Source: Hofstenia miamia (lineage: Eukaryota; Xenacoelomorpha; Acoela; Hofsteniidae). From it: a stretch of 64,000 nucleotides of DNA. The position numbers were made by a program, and so were the translations under genes. Each line of letters starts with the position of its first letter. The first letter of the stretch is position 1. This document shows, piece by piece, positions 12,449-21,445 of this stretch. The DNA is taken from positions 779,106 to 843,105 of the forward strand of contig CABFPE010000094.1 in the NCBI GenBank assembly GCA_900660155.1. Direction: 5' to 3'. A model generated the notes under the pieces. It made no database searches. It was not told the DNA's origin and saw only the letters and a list, made by a program, of their open reading frames with translations.

Positions 12449-12878
12449 GATGTTTATCAAACTTAAAATTCAATGAGGCAAAGATCAACCACCAATATAT
12501 CCAGGTGGCAATGCACAAACTGTATTTAGATTTAGAGTGTAAGAAATATTTTAGAATAAATATATATGTGCCATTGATTTTTATTTTAATTGTTAAAAAA
12601 TAGTACTTACTAGTGAAACAAAACAACTCAATTTAAGAAACATGTGGTAAAATTTTTAAAAGAAAAATACAAAACAACTTACCTATAAATTTAGTTTAAT
12701 TTAAATATAGAACAAAGGAAATTACAAATGGTGTTTCATATGGGTCAAAATGACAATTGAAATAAATAAAAATATTTATCAATTAAAATTGAATTTCTAT
12801 TAAATTTAAAAACTTGATAATAATTAAAAAAGCAAAACAAATAAATATTTGTAATAACTTGACATTGTTAGACCAAAT
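12449..12878. other. AT-rich spacer between small ORFs
   Basis: No feature was recognised. The composition is very AT-rich with short oligo-A and oligo-T runs. Confidence 0.35.
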
Positions 12879-13425
12879 GTGAATGAGCAAATTAAGCTCA
12901 TATTCATAAACCAAATAGTCCTTTTTTATAACAAAGAAATTTTATTTACAGATGTAGAAAGTGTTTATCAAACATTTAATTATAAAACAAATTATATTCA
13001 TTCACTTGTAAGTTTTCTAACTGTGCAGTTTACCCATTTTTCATTGTCCAAAGCCAATGAAAAGTCGGTACATATTATTTGAAATTTGTGGGAGCACATT
13101 CAATAGCATCAATTACATTAAAGAACTGTTGATTTTAATGGGTGAAAAACTCTATATTATTACAGTGCATCAATCAAAAGAGAATTTTGACTATTTACCA
13201 GGACATATACTGAAAGCTTTCAATTGGTATCAATGTAACTTCCATCATATCATGTTTACAGAGGGCAATCTCACAAGTGAACAAATGCTTCAATTTATCA
13301 ATTCACTAAACTTATCAACATGAGAGAATACAATGTTTTGGGGATGTGATGCTTTGAACTGCAAACTTCTTAGCCAAATAACCTCACAACCAGTTGAAAA
13401 TTTACTTGATCATGGCTATTGATAC
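12879..13425 (+). pseudogene. Unrecognised conserved protein X, copy 1, cut by the LTR element
   Basis: Two overlapping frames (12,879-13,082 and 13,057-13,323, continuing past a TGA at 13,321-13,323) align with protein X copy 2 at 28,504-28,939. Shared blocks are NYIKELLILM versus YYIKEILILL, FTEGNLTSEQM versus FTEGNLTNEQM, and SQPVENLLD in both. The family has a C-terminal cysteine-containing FW.CD..NC motif. This copy ends at the left boundary of the family A retrotransposon, about 20 codons before the end of the homolog. I do not recognise the family. Conservation between two diverged copies suggests it was a real protein. Confidence 0.6.
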
Positions 13426-14326
13426 TGTAGAGTCACTCGGGGAAATTCGTACTTATTATTTAGTTGATTTTTATTTTTCTTTTTGTATCAACGTCATTAT
13501 GACAGAATTATTTTTCGTCCTCAGGATTACGAAGGAACTCATGTCCCCTCGAAGGTGCTATACGTTGCTCAAAAATTATAATTATTACGGGGAAAGATAA
13601 TAACAACAACGATTATTTATTATTATAAAATACGGCAGGTAGTTATTTTTTATTAATCATGAATAAAATGAGTAATCATGTAGAAGATGGTCAATAGTTT
13701 TTATCTATCCTCAACTACTGTTGCTTTTGTAGTGTTGTAGTATGAAAATAATTGCTGCTGCTCGGCGATAATTTGGTGGTGCTTTCTTAAGGAAGAGGAC
13801 GACAAGTAGCTGCTGGTGATCATTAGTTCTTCCCCCCACAAATTGTGGACTCATTATGTTACTAATATTAGGGTTATGGTTAAGGAAATAATTCTTCTCT
13901 CATTCGATACTCAACTACATGCACCTATAATTGATTACACTGTGATGATACCATGCTGTTGGCTAACACGAATGTCTGGTAATTACAGACTATTATTTAG
14001 TGAGCTGAGAACTAACAATGAAAATGAGATTTACTTTTGCAATGAGGTAGAAATTAATAAGTGAGACAAATAGAGTAGCACCATGCACTAATCGAGCACT
14101 GAACTGTTTCTGTTTTCTAAAGACTCCGCTTCGGCTGGAAGCCACGTTAGTTGATCATCTTGGAAAGACCTAAAGTATCGTATCAAATACTTGGATGAAC
14201 TACAATTGTTTATATTAGTTTATTTTCTCTTTACTTGTTTTCCCAGAATTGGGGCTGTTGTTTCCTATGTTAAGCCTTCTGCAGAGTCAATTAGTTACTA
14301 GCAAAATTACAGCCCACGATTCTACA
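13426..14326 (+). repeat. 5' LTR of family A
   Basis: It starts TGTAGAGTCACTC and ends CCCACGATTCTACA, so the termini are TGTAGA...TCTACA (6-bp inverted repeat). The sequence recurs at 23,707-24,047 and inverted at 10,688-11,973. Its end is followed without a gap by TGG of the primer-binding site, which fixes the boundary. It should contain the promoter and polyadenylation signals of the element, but I could not place a convincing TATA box or transcription start. Confidence 0.92.
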
Positions 14327-14344
14327 TGGCGACCGTGACAGGAC
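14327..14344 (+). promoter_or_regulatory. Primer-binding site, tRNA-Arg type
   Basis: TGGCGACCGTGACAGGAC directly follows the 5' LTR. Its reverse complement ends GGTCGCCA and matches, over all 18 nt, the 3' end plus CCA of animal tRNA-Arg (TCG anticodon type) as I remember it. Reverse transcription would start here. The family B copy at 60,434 has a similar site with two differences. Confidence 0.85.
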
Positions 14345-14723
14345 GCTGACGTGATAACAACATATCCTTGGTTGTCTCTTTTGGTGGTCTGGAGTTGGTT
14401 CTGATTTAGTTTGGTGCCTGATGGCAATTGGATTTCCGTGCAAATCTACCAAGTGATGTATCCGGATCCTTCTTCTCTCCGTTGGGAGGGCTATCACGAT
14501 GTTTAAGTGTTCGGCTTAGTGGATGTTTGTGTTTTACCTGTTACCAATCTGTTTTTGTCTCAGTGCTTTATGTATTGGATTTATTACCAAGTACCATCGT
14601 AATCCCACAATTGGGTTTGGATTCTATGTTTGTTATGAGCTGTGTGTTTCTTCTGTGGTTGGGAAGTGCTCCCAAGTTTCTGTTATTATAGTTGTTATTT
14701 CTTGTTACTTTTCTTGTCGATCA
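14345..14723 (+). other. Retrotransposon leader
   Basis: About 380 bp of untranslated leader between the PBS and the likely gag start. Open frames exist, but they have no ATG context or resemblance to gag. Packaging signals would be expected here; none can be identified by eye. Confidence 0.5.
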
Positions 14724-16488
14724 ATGGATTCAAATCGTACAGTTACTTATTCTCCTACTTTTGGGACTCCTCCGAGTGTCCCCTGTGTAAGCGTTGGCAA
14801 CCAGGACGTTGCCCCTTGCACCGTTGGATCGTTGTTAAATAACTTCTGCCCTCTGACTTCTCCTGCCCAAACGTCGTCTTAACGTCAAGATCATTTGGCA
14901 TCAACTAGTCCCTATGCATACGGAGGTACCATTAGCCCCGATGTTCAGCGACGGCTTCGCAGAGTTTTGAATACACAAAATGCTCCTCCTATTCCGTTTC
15001 GTCCTGATCATCGTATTGACAATGTGATGAATTCTTTGCCCCGTTGTGATACTCAACAGATGGAAATCGAGCATTTGAAGGATGCTTTGTCGCAGCAAGT
15101 TGCTATGAGAATGGACAGTGAGTGCCAGGTCGAGTCTCTTCAAGCTGAACTGAATACTCAACATGTTGCATACCAAAAGATGGAAATGAGAATGCTAGAA
15201 TGAACTGTTAACTTGACGAGTTAAAAACTCAAATGGCCAAAACTCAAATGGCCAAATCAGAAGAAGCTATCCGTATGAAGTTTCCAGTTGACGAATTCTT
15301 CATGCATGCGACATTGAGGGAATCTTTAGGGGACTTTAACTGAGACCATAACTGAGAAGATTCGCGCAGGAGCTACAACTCCTGTTCTTTTCATTGGTCC
15401 TACACCTTCTCAACATGACGAAAGAAGAACCACGTTCCTTCCTCCGTCCGTCAGTGTCATCGTGCGTAAATCCGTTTGTGTCTTCTACTCCCATGTTCAC
15501 GCAAGCCTCTATTGCCACCGTCATGACTCTTAATCAAGATTGAGATTGCATTCCAACAAGTCCCGTGCAGCCACCACCTTGTGTTTCTTCCAAGGAACAT
15601 ACGTCTGATGCCTTGAGTCCAGGCAATGCTAGTATTTCAGATTGGAGACCCCGATTTTGCCGTTCGATTCTTCCCATCAAGACCCCTGGACAAATACCAA
15701 TCCACAGTAAACACTCAGTTTTACCCAAGTTCATGGGACAGATTGATGCAGTCTCACAATCTTTCAAAGAATGGTTTTTCTTATTCGAACTCCACATGAA
15801 ACAATACAAAACCTCTCAAGAGGATGCCGTGTCACAATTCCCACTGTACTTGAGTGGGCTTGCCTATAATCAATATATGATGCTGGATCGAAACATCAAG
15901 ACTGATTATCAATTATTAGTAGGATTCTTTGAGGATCATTACAAAGCTCCTCATATAAAACATCAGTACAAAACGCTGCTTTGCGATATGAGTTTTAAGC
16001 GAGGAGACGATATTCGAAATTACATCACGCAAGTCGAAAGACTTTTCCGACTGAGTAGTCTGTCTCCTGAGTATTCCAGGCATGATCTTTTCTCATATAT
16101 CTGCCGAGGATTTCCTCCGTCGATCCGTAGTTGCCTGGAAATGAAATGTGATCCAGAAGAAAATTTACATGAGATTATAAGAAAAGCTATTAGCATAGTC
16201 TACATGATCTACAACTCCAATCGAATTGATAAGGATCTCTACAAGCTCTCTGGTACCACTGGAAAAGTGGATCAGACTAAAAAGACCATTCTAAAGAAGG
16301 AGTTTGACATGTCTTCAGTCAGGTGTTTCCGTTGTGGCGAAAAAGGTCATTTCAAATCAAATTGTAAAGCAAAGATTCAAATAGTTGCTGAAGGTGAGGG
16401 TTTCTTAGTTGATGAGCAGCCATCGGTTGCCTCTTCCTCCGATACCTTATTGGTAGACTTGACAGAAACCGAGAGCCATTTAAATTGA
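14724..16488 (+). pseudogene. gag: gag of family A (capsid and nucleocapsid)
   Basis: I place the start at ATG 14,724 (MDSNRTVTYSPTF), in frame with the coiled-coil-like stretch ending 15,203. The N-terminal half is broken by TAA at 14,880, frame changes around 15,203-15,415 and TGA at 15,541. From 15,565 to 16,488 it is open: the capsid region around FKEWFFLFELHMKQYK, YNQYMMLD and YICRGFPPSIR, then a CCHC zinc knuckle (CFRCGEKGHFKSNC) near 16,325. A 15-bp tandem repeat (AAAACTCAAATGGCC) at about 15,226-15,255 sits in the broken part. Gag would form the particle and bind RNA. It ends in TGA immediately after the frameshift heptamer. Confidence 0.85.
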
Positions 16489-16505
16489 CGGGAGCGCCGA
16501 CTCCC
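16479..16505 (+). promoter_or_regulatory. Programmed -1 ribosomal frameshift signal at the gag-pol junction
   Basis: The heptamer TTTAAAT at 16,479-16,485 lies in the gag frame as T TTA AAT and is followed at once by the gag stop TGA. It fits the X XXY YYZ rule. Slipping back one base enters the pol frame, which is open on through TTG ACG GGA. Four bases later GGGAG (16,490-16,494) and CTCCC (16,501-16,505) can form a 5-bp GC-rich stem with a 6-nt loop. The loop bases CGC could also pair with a GCG at 16,513-16,515, giving a possible small pseudoknot. Confidence 0.82.
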
Positions 16506-18587
16506 TCAAAACGCGCACAGGACGTATTAGTGATCACTAATATGATAAGGAAGAACCTAATTCCTGTGGAAATGAACGGAAGAATTATTAATGCTACTAT
16601 TGATACCAGAGCTGCAGCATCAATCATCAGTGACGAATGCTGCAAGGATATCTGTTTTACCCGTGATTCCATCAATTCTTCAGCCGACATCAAACTGATC
16701 GATGCCTCAGGAAATGCAATCTCCTTGAAGGGGAAATTAAAGAATGCTGCATTTAAGATTCGTACCGAACAGTTCGAAGTAGATCTAATTGTCATTGATA
16801 CTGCTAATCACCAACTTCCGTATGACTTGATTTTGGGTAATGATTTTTTGGAAAAAAATTCATGTGTAATTGATTATAAGAATAACACCATATCTATAAA
16901 AGACCAAGAAGCTACGCAGCTTGCTACGATTCCGGAGCGTGAAGTTGTGTTTAATTTAAAGGAGCCTGTTTATTTGGAAGCTAAACATTGGACTAGAGTA
17001 GCCGTGTTCTCGAATTTGGAAACGAATGGTGATGTGATGATCGCGGGCCAGAGGGGCAAATATATCAAAGGTATCTCTTTTTCACCCGACTTGTGCAAGG
17101 TGACCTCAGGAAAAACGTACGTTACTATTTTGAATGGATCAACACGTCCAGTGAGATTCAATGAATCTGATCTCCAAATAATCAGTGTGCCAGTTCGGGT
17201 TGAAAGTGTCGAGACTTCATGTTTATCGATCTGTACTGCCATTCATGATCTCGAAGATTCGCCGACCATTAAAATCCCCACTGTGAACAATGAGACCCAT
17301 TCGCATCTAAATGACAGTGAGAAGAAGTCCCTTATCTCGATATTGCGTAGCAAAAGTGAAGTCTTTAATTATGGTACAATCAGCGTGGGGCAGGCAATTG
17401 GAGAAGAGCATGCGATCGAATTAAAGCAGGAGAAGCCCATCCGTCTACCTGTCCGCCAAGTTCCGGAAAACCTAAAGGCAGAATATGAAAAAATTCTTAA
17501 AGATTTAATAGAAAGCGGAATTATTCAGGGAAGTAATAGTCCCTATGCAGCCCCCACTGTGTTCATTAGACAAGGGGAAAAGTTTCGGCTCTGTATTGAT
17601 TTCCGGAAACTGAATGACATCACTATTAAAGATGCTTACCCACTACCTCGAATTGAAGATCTCCTATATGATGCCAGCAAGTATAAGTTCTTCTCTTGCC
17701 TCGATCTATGTAAGGCCTATTGGCAGGTACCGATGCGCCAATCCGATATTCCGAAAACCGCATTTATTACACCCTACAGTCTCTACGAATGGAAATATAT
17801 GGCATTCGGGTTATGTAATGCGCCTGCCACTTTTCAGCGCTATGTTACCAAGGTATTAACTAATGATTCTAACATTCTTGAACCAGGGATTTCCGCATAC
17901 ATCGATGACATCCTGGTTGCCAGCAATACTTTCGATGAACATTTAGAGAAATTACATAGAACCTTGGAGTTGTTGCAGAAGGCTGGTCTCAAGGTGAACG
18001 GGAATAAATGCTCTCTAGCTCAGATTAAAGTTACATTTCTTGGTAGAGTGATCGAACATGGACGAATATCGATTAAAACCAATGCAAAACAGTTTCTAGA
18101 ACGAATTGAGACACCTCGGAGCAGAAAAGATGTACAGAGGCTAATGGGATTTCTGAATTATTACGGAATGTTCCTCCCTGATCTAGCCGAGAAGACGAAG
18201 TCGATAACTCAACTACTTAAAAAATCCAACGAGTTTAAATGGACGTGGACTGAGCAAGAAGCATTGGAAGGGATTAAGTCTGAATTACAAAAAATACCGT
18301 CATTGAACACCCCAGATTATACAAAAGAATTCATTGTCGATTGCGACGCTAGTGCTGTCGCCATTAGTGGTGTATTGAGCCAAGAAATAAAGGGCATTGA
18401 ATGTCCAGTGCAGTATTTCAGCAGAAAGTTACGAGCTGCTGAGAAAAACTACGGCGCCACCAAATGCGAAATGTTAGCGTTAGTAGAGTCGTTAAAGAAG
18501 TTTCGGTATTTCATTCTAGGGAGGAAATTCATAGTGCGCACCAACAACAGCGCGCTGGCTTGGCTTAAGAAGTTTTCAGGAGATTGA
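16482..18587 (+). CDS. pol: pol part 1: protease, reverse transcriptase, RNase H (family A)
   Basis: Entered by frameshift from gag, so no ATG is expected. Protease comes first: ATIDTRAAASII holds the active site, but with DTR in place of DTG, and PYDLILGNDFL is the second motif. RT follows from about residue 340: FRLCIDFRKLN, SCLDLCKAYWQV, MAFGLCNAPATFQ and the catalytic YIDDILVA near 17,900. RNase H follows: IVDCDAS, then Glu in KCEMLAL, then RTNNSALAW where the usual TDH aspartate is Asn. The frame closes with TGA at 18,585, but homology continues past it in the same frame. RT looks intact; protease and RNase H carry active-site changes. Confidence 0.93.
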   Translation, partial: KLTGAPTPSKRAQDVLVITNMIRKNLIPVEMNGRIINATIDTRAAASIISDECCKDICFTRDSINSSADIKLIDASGNAISLKGKLKNAAFKIRTEQFEVDLIVIDTANHQLPYDLILGNDFLEKNSCVIDYKNNTISIKDQEATQLATIPEREVVFNLKEPVYLEAKHWTRVAVFSNLETNGDVMIAGQRGKYIKGISFSPDLCKVTSGKTYVTILNGSTRPVRFNESDLQIISVPVRVESVETSCLSICTAIHDLEDSPTIKIPTVNNETHSHLNDSEKKSLISILRSKSEVFNYGTISVGQAIGEEHAIELKQEKPIRLPVRQVPENLKAEYEKILKDLIESGIIQGSNSPYAAPTVFIRQGEKFRLCIDFRKLNDITIKDAYPLPRIEDLLYDASKYKFFSCLDLCKAYWQVPMRQSDIPKTAFITPYSLYEWKYMAFGLCNAPATFQRYVTKVLTNDSNILEPGISAYIDDILVASNTFDEHLEKLHRTLELLQKAGLKVNGNKCSLAQIKVTFLGRVIEHGRISIKTNAKQFLERIETPRSRKDVQRLMGFLNYYGMFLPDLAEKTKSITQLLKKSNEFKWTWTEQEALEGIKSELQKIPSLNTPDYTKEFIVDCDASAVAISGVLSQEIKGIECPVQYFSRKLRAAEKNYGATKCEMLALVESLKKFRYFILGRKFIVRTNNSALAWLKKFSGD

Positions 18588-19616
18588 TCCAATATAGTAG
18601 CCAGGTGGATAGAATACCTCAACGACTTTTCATTTTCTATCAAGCATCGCCCTGGACGTTTACATTTGAATGCCGATTATTGGACTGCGCTGCCAAGCTA
18701 TGAACGAGATTTAAAGAAGCCAGCTGGGGAAAACGTTCCATTTGCATTCATACCCCACACAGAGTATGAATTAATCCCCAAAATAAATGCTGATCAAAAT
18801 GGAAAAGAAATTCTGCCGATCCTAATCAGAGAAGAAATATCCGAGGATGAGATTATCAAACACCAACAAAACGATCTCATTTTATCTGACATTATGAAGA
18901 GACTGAAGGACCCCTTTTTTCCTCTCTCACCAACGGCGGTAAGATACTACAATTGATACAATTGGACAACTACGATGAAAGGTCTACTATATGTAAAAAG
19001 TCGAAACAACTGTCTTGCTATACCCGAATACTTCAAACGAGATCTCGTGAGGAGAGTACACGAGAAAGGTCACTTAGGTATCATTCAAACTGAAAAGACA
19101 TTCAATTCTCGATATGTCCCTATTGGTATCAGAGCAACAGTGCAAGACGTGATTGATAAATGTAAGAAATGTCTGCTAAATAATTCTGCTCACTTCCCAG
19201 AACAACGAGCCGAACTAGAATGTTGCGCTGCAACAAGCCCAAATGAGATTGTCCACATCGATCTGGAGCAGCTGTCTCGTGATAGTGAGGGGTTTCAATA
19301 TCTCTTAGTACTCGTCGATCATTTCACTAAAAATGCCCGAATCATTCCCATGGATAGCACACTGGCCGAAAAAGTAGCCGACAAGATATTAAAAGAGTGG
19401 ATATTAAAGTATGGTCCTATGTCTCGTTTAGTGTCAGATCGTGGTCCACAATTTGAAAGTAATCTAATGAAAACTCTTATGACTGAATTGGAAATACTAC
19501 ATGATTTTACCACTGCGTACCACCCTCAAGCAAAAGGATTAGTGGAACGACTAAATAGAACTCTGATAAAATTGATTAGAGTTGCGGTATCATTTAACTA
19601 TAGTTCAAATTGGTAA
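18588..19616 (+). pseudogene. pol: pol part 2: integrase zinc finger and catalytic core (family A)
   Basis: Same frame as part 1, interrupted by TGA at 18,585 and 18,954. The tether (IKHRPGRLHLNAD) ends RNase H. The HHCC zinc-binding domain is VHEKGHLGIIQT with CKKC. The DDE core is HIDLEQLS, SDRGPQFES and GLVERLNRTL. This enzyme would insert the cDNA into the genome. The frame ends at TAA 19,614 just after NYSSNW, and the stretch of about 60 residues seen in family B (KKWRDILTLVKYF onward) is missing, so the protein is broken. Confidence 0.9.
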
Positions 19617-20169
19617 CGAGTCCTGCATCAGGCAGAAGCGAACATTTAATAAAAAAATATATGGCGAAGCTCACCATCATGGTGACAAAGTATTCGCATA
19701 TCTGCCACGTGTCACAACTGATCACAATCAAGTCAGGAAATTAGCCAACAATTGGCAGGGACCATTCACAATCGAGAAAGTGCTCGACCACAACTCCTAT
19801 ACACTTAGTAACAGGAGAACTGTACACTTCCAGAGATTAAAACGAGCAATTAAGGACATTGAAAATGTCATCATTGATGACAATAACGAATACACTTTAA
19901 TCGATAATGGTGTTGATGAATACGCCACCTTTGATAATTTAACGGAATTTGTTGAGGAAAGCTTAGATGATACTGATTTTGAATCCGAAATAGTCGATAA
20001 CTGTAGTTCACGAGTTTTGCCTTCAAGGCGCACTAGAGTTAATCAAACTTACGATCCCAATATTTGGGACCTTAACATTATGTTTAGGAATGAAACCGAT
20101 AGGGAAGAAACACGAGTCGCCAGCTCCTCCGTCCCATCGTCGCAGAGTGAGACGAAAGATGGAGGGTAG
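19617..20169 (+). pseudogene. pol: pol part 3: integrase C-terminal domain (family A)
   Basis: In the +1 frame relative to the core. It contains HHGDKVFAYLPRV and then NNWQGPFTIEKVLDHNSY, the GPY/F motif region of Ty3/Gypsy integrases, followed by an acidic tail rich in D, E and N. It reaches TAG at 20,167 and overlaps the start of ORF3 by 80 bp in another frame. The shift relative to the core coincides with the internal deletion near 19,616, so the frame change is probably damage and not design. Confidence 0.85.
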
Positions 20170-21445
20170 TCACGATGGTTCCTCCTCATCCAGGCGCGAT
20201 GAGGCCCGTAAACGAGGACGACATGAAGGTGCTGAGGAGAACCCTATACCGTGTGGGCGATACGTAGCTCCACGCTTAGGTGAGCAGATAGCATCCACAC
20301 CGTCCTCATCTCGCTACTCCGTGGGGGGATACGTACCTCCACGCGTGCGAGCAGAGCTGGCACAATCACCTTCTAAAACTTTAAAACTTGAAACTTTACG
20401 TACCCCTTTTAGTGTAATTCAACCTGTAAATAGATCCCCTAAGAGTGATTCGATAGCCCCCTCAACCTCAGATACTTCCGTTACATCCTCAGTTAGGTCT
20501 CAGAAAATGGAAGAACGCAAGAAAAAGATGTCTACAGTTGGTGCAGATACCTTACACCCTTACTTTATAGCTCCACGTCGGGCAGTACATTACATACGCG
20601 ATGACATTTCAGAAGCTACTCAGAATCAGTTACGATGGACCTACAACACCAAAAAGTTAAGTTGTTCCATTGATATAATACCTTTCATAATCGACGCAGA
20701 AAAACGACCACTAATAAATTGTATTATTTGTTACGACTCTGGCATGTTAGAAGAAATCAGCCGGTTATATTGGCGGAGCACAGTACATGTTTCTTTCGAT
20801 GAAGATTTCTCTATACATAATCTCTGTAAGTTTTTAAATAGTGGCAGTACCATAAGAAGCTTTGATTTGGTAAATATTGATTTCCCAAACCTGTTGGTCA
20901 TTTATTTTTTGAGAATTCATGAAGTGCAGGATGAGAATATAATGGAGCAGATAGAAATTGCATACCGCATAGCCAAAGTCGAAGGAATACGTTTAGTCAT
21001 AGTCCTCCGAGAAGAACATGAGGAAAACATCCCTGAGGCGGTAGAAAGCTTATATTATAGAATGGAAAATTTCCTCATTCTCTACAGATCCTACTACAAT
21101 CAGGTTTCAATGCCAAACTCGCATGCACAATCGGTTACAAAATTATTGCTTACAGACCTCTTGTTATGTGAAAAGATCCCTACTCACAAAATAGCTGTTG
21201 ATAAAAAATTAATAATTGACACCATACTGCAAGCACAAACTTTGGAACTGCTCGACATCGCCACACTACACAACATAACAGATATGAGAGTCAGCTTTGC
21301 ATTTGCTCAAAGCGTTAAGACCCTACAAGAAATTCAAGATATTTGGACAGATATAAAAGCCAAAAAAACCCCGAGTCCGACTGGCCCAACATTCACATTG
21401 AAAGCCCTAGCTCCCATTACCATTCGTCAGTCAAAAGAGAAATAA
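20090..21445 (+). CDS. ORF3a: novel accessory protein, N-terminal part (451 aa)
   Basis: Starts at ATG 20,090 inside the end of pol. Residues 1-50 are basic and serine-rich (HRRRVRRKMEG, SSSSRRDEARKRGRH), suited to nucleic acid binding or nuclear entry. Residues 56-71 and 80-94 repeat a motif, G-x-Y-V-x-P-R-x4-(I/L)-A-x-x-P, and YFIAPRR at 158-164 may be a third copy. Residues 170-440 look like a mixed alpha/beta globular domain with hydrophobic strands such as RLVIVLREEHE. There is no signal peptide or transmembrane segment, so it is not an envelope. The frame ends where ORF3b continues one frame back, across an A7C4 run at 21,362-21,372. I do not recognise the fold. Confidence 0.75.
   Translation: MKPIGKKHESPAPPSHRRRVRRKMEGSHDGSSSSRRDEARKRGRHEGAEENPIPCGRYVAPRLGEQIASTPSSSRYSVGGYVPPRVRAELAQSPSKTLKLETLRTPFSVIQPVNRSPKSDSIAPSTSDTSVTSSVRSQKMEERKKKMSTVGADTLHPYFIAPRRAVHYIRDDISEATQNQLRWTYNTKKLSCSIDIIPFIIDAEKRPLINCIICYDSGMLEEISRLYWRSTVHVSFDEDFSIHNLCKFLNSGSTIRSFDLVNIDFPNLLVIYFLRIHEVQDENIMEQIEIAYRIAKVEGIRLVIVLREEHEENIPEAVESLYYRMENFLILYRSYYNQVSMPNSHAQSVTKLLLTDLLLCEKIPTHKIAVDKKLIIDTILQAQTLELLDIATLHNITDMRVSFAFAQSVKTLQEIQDIWTDIKAKKTPSPTGPTFTLKALAPITIRQSKEK

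Noticed and set aside
14428-14691. ORFs in the retrotransposon leader
   Set aside because: No resemblance to gag, and hydrophobic composition from T-rich DNA. The gag start fits better at 14,724.
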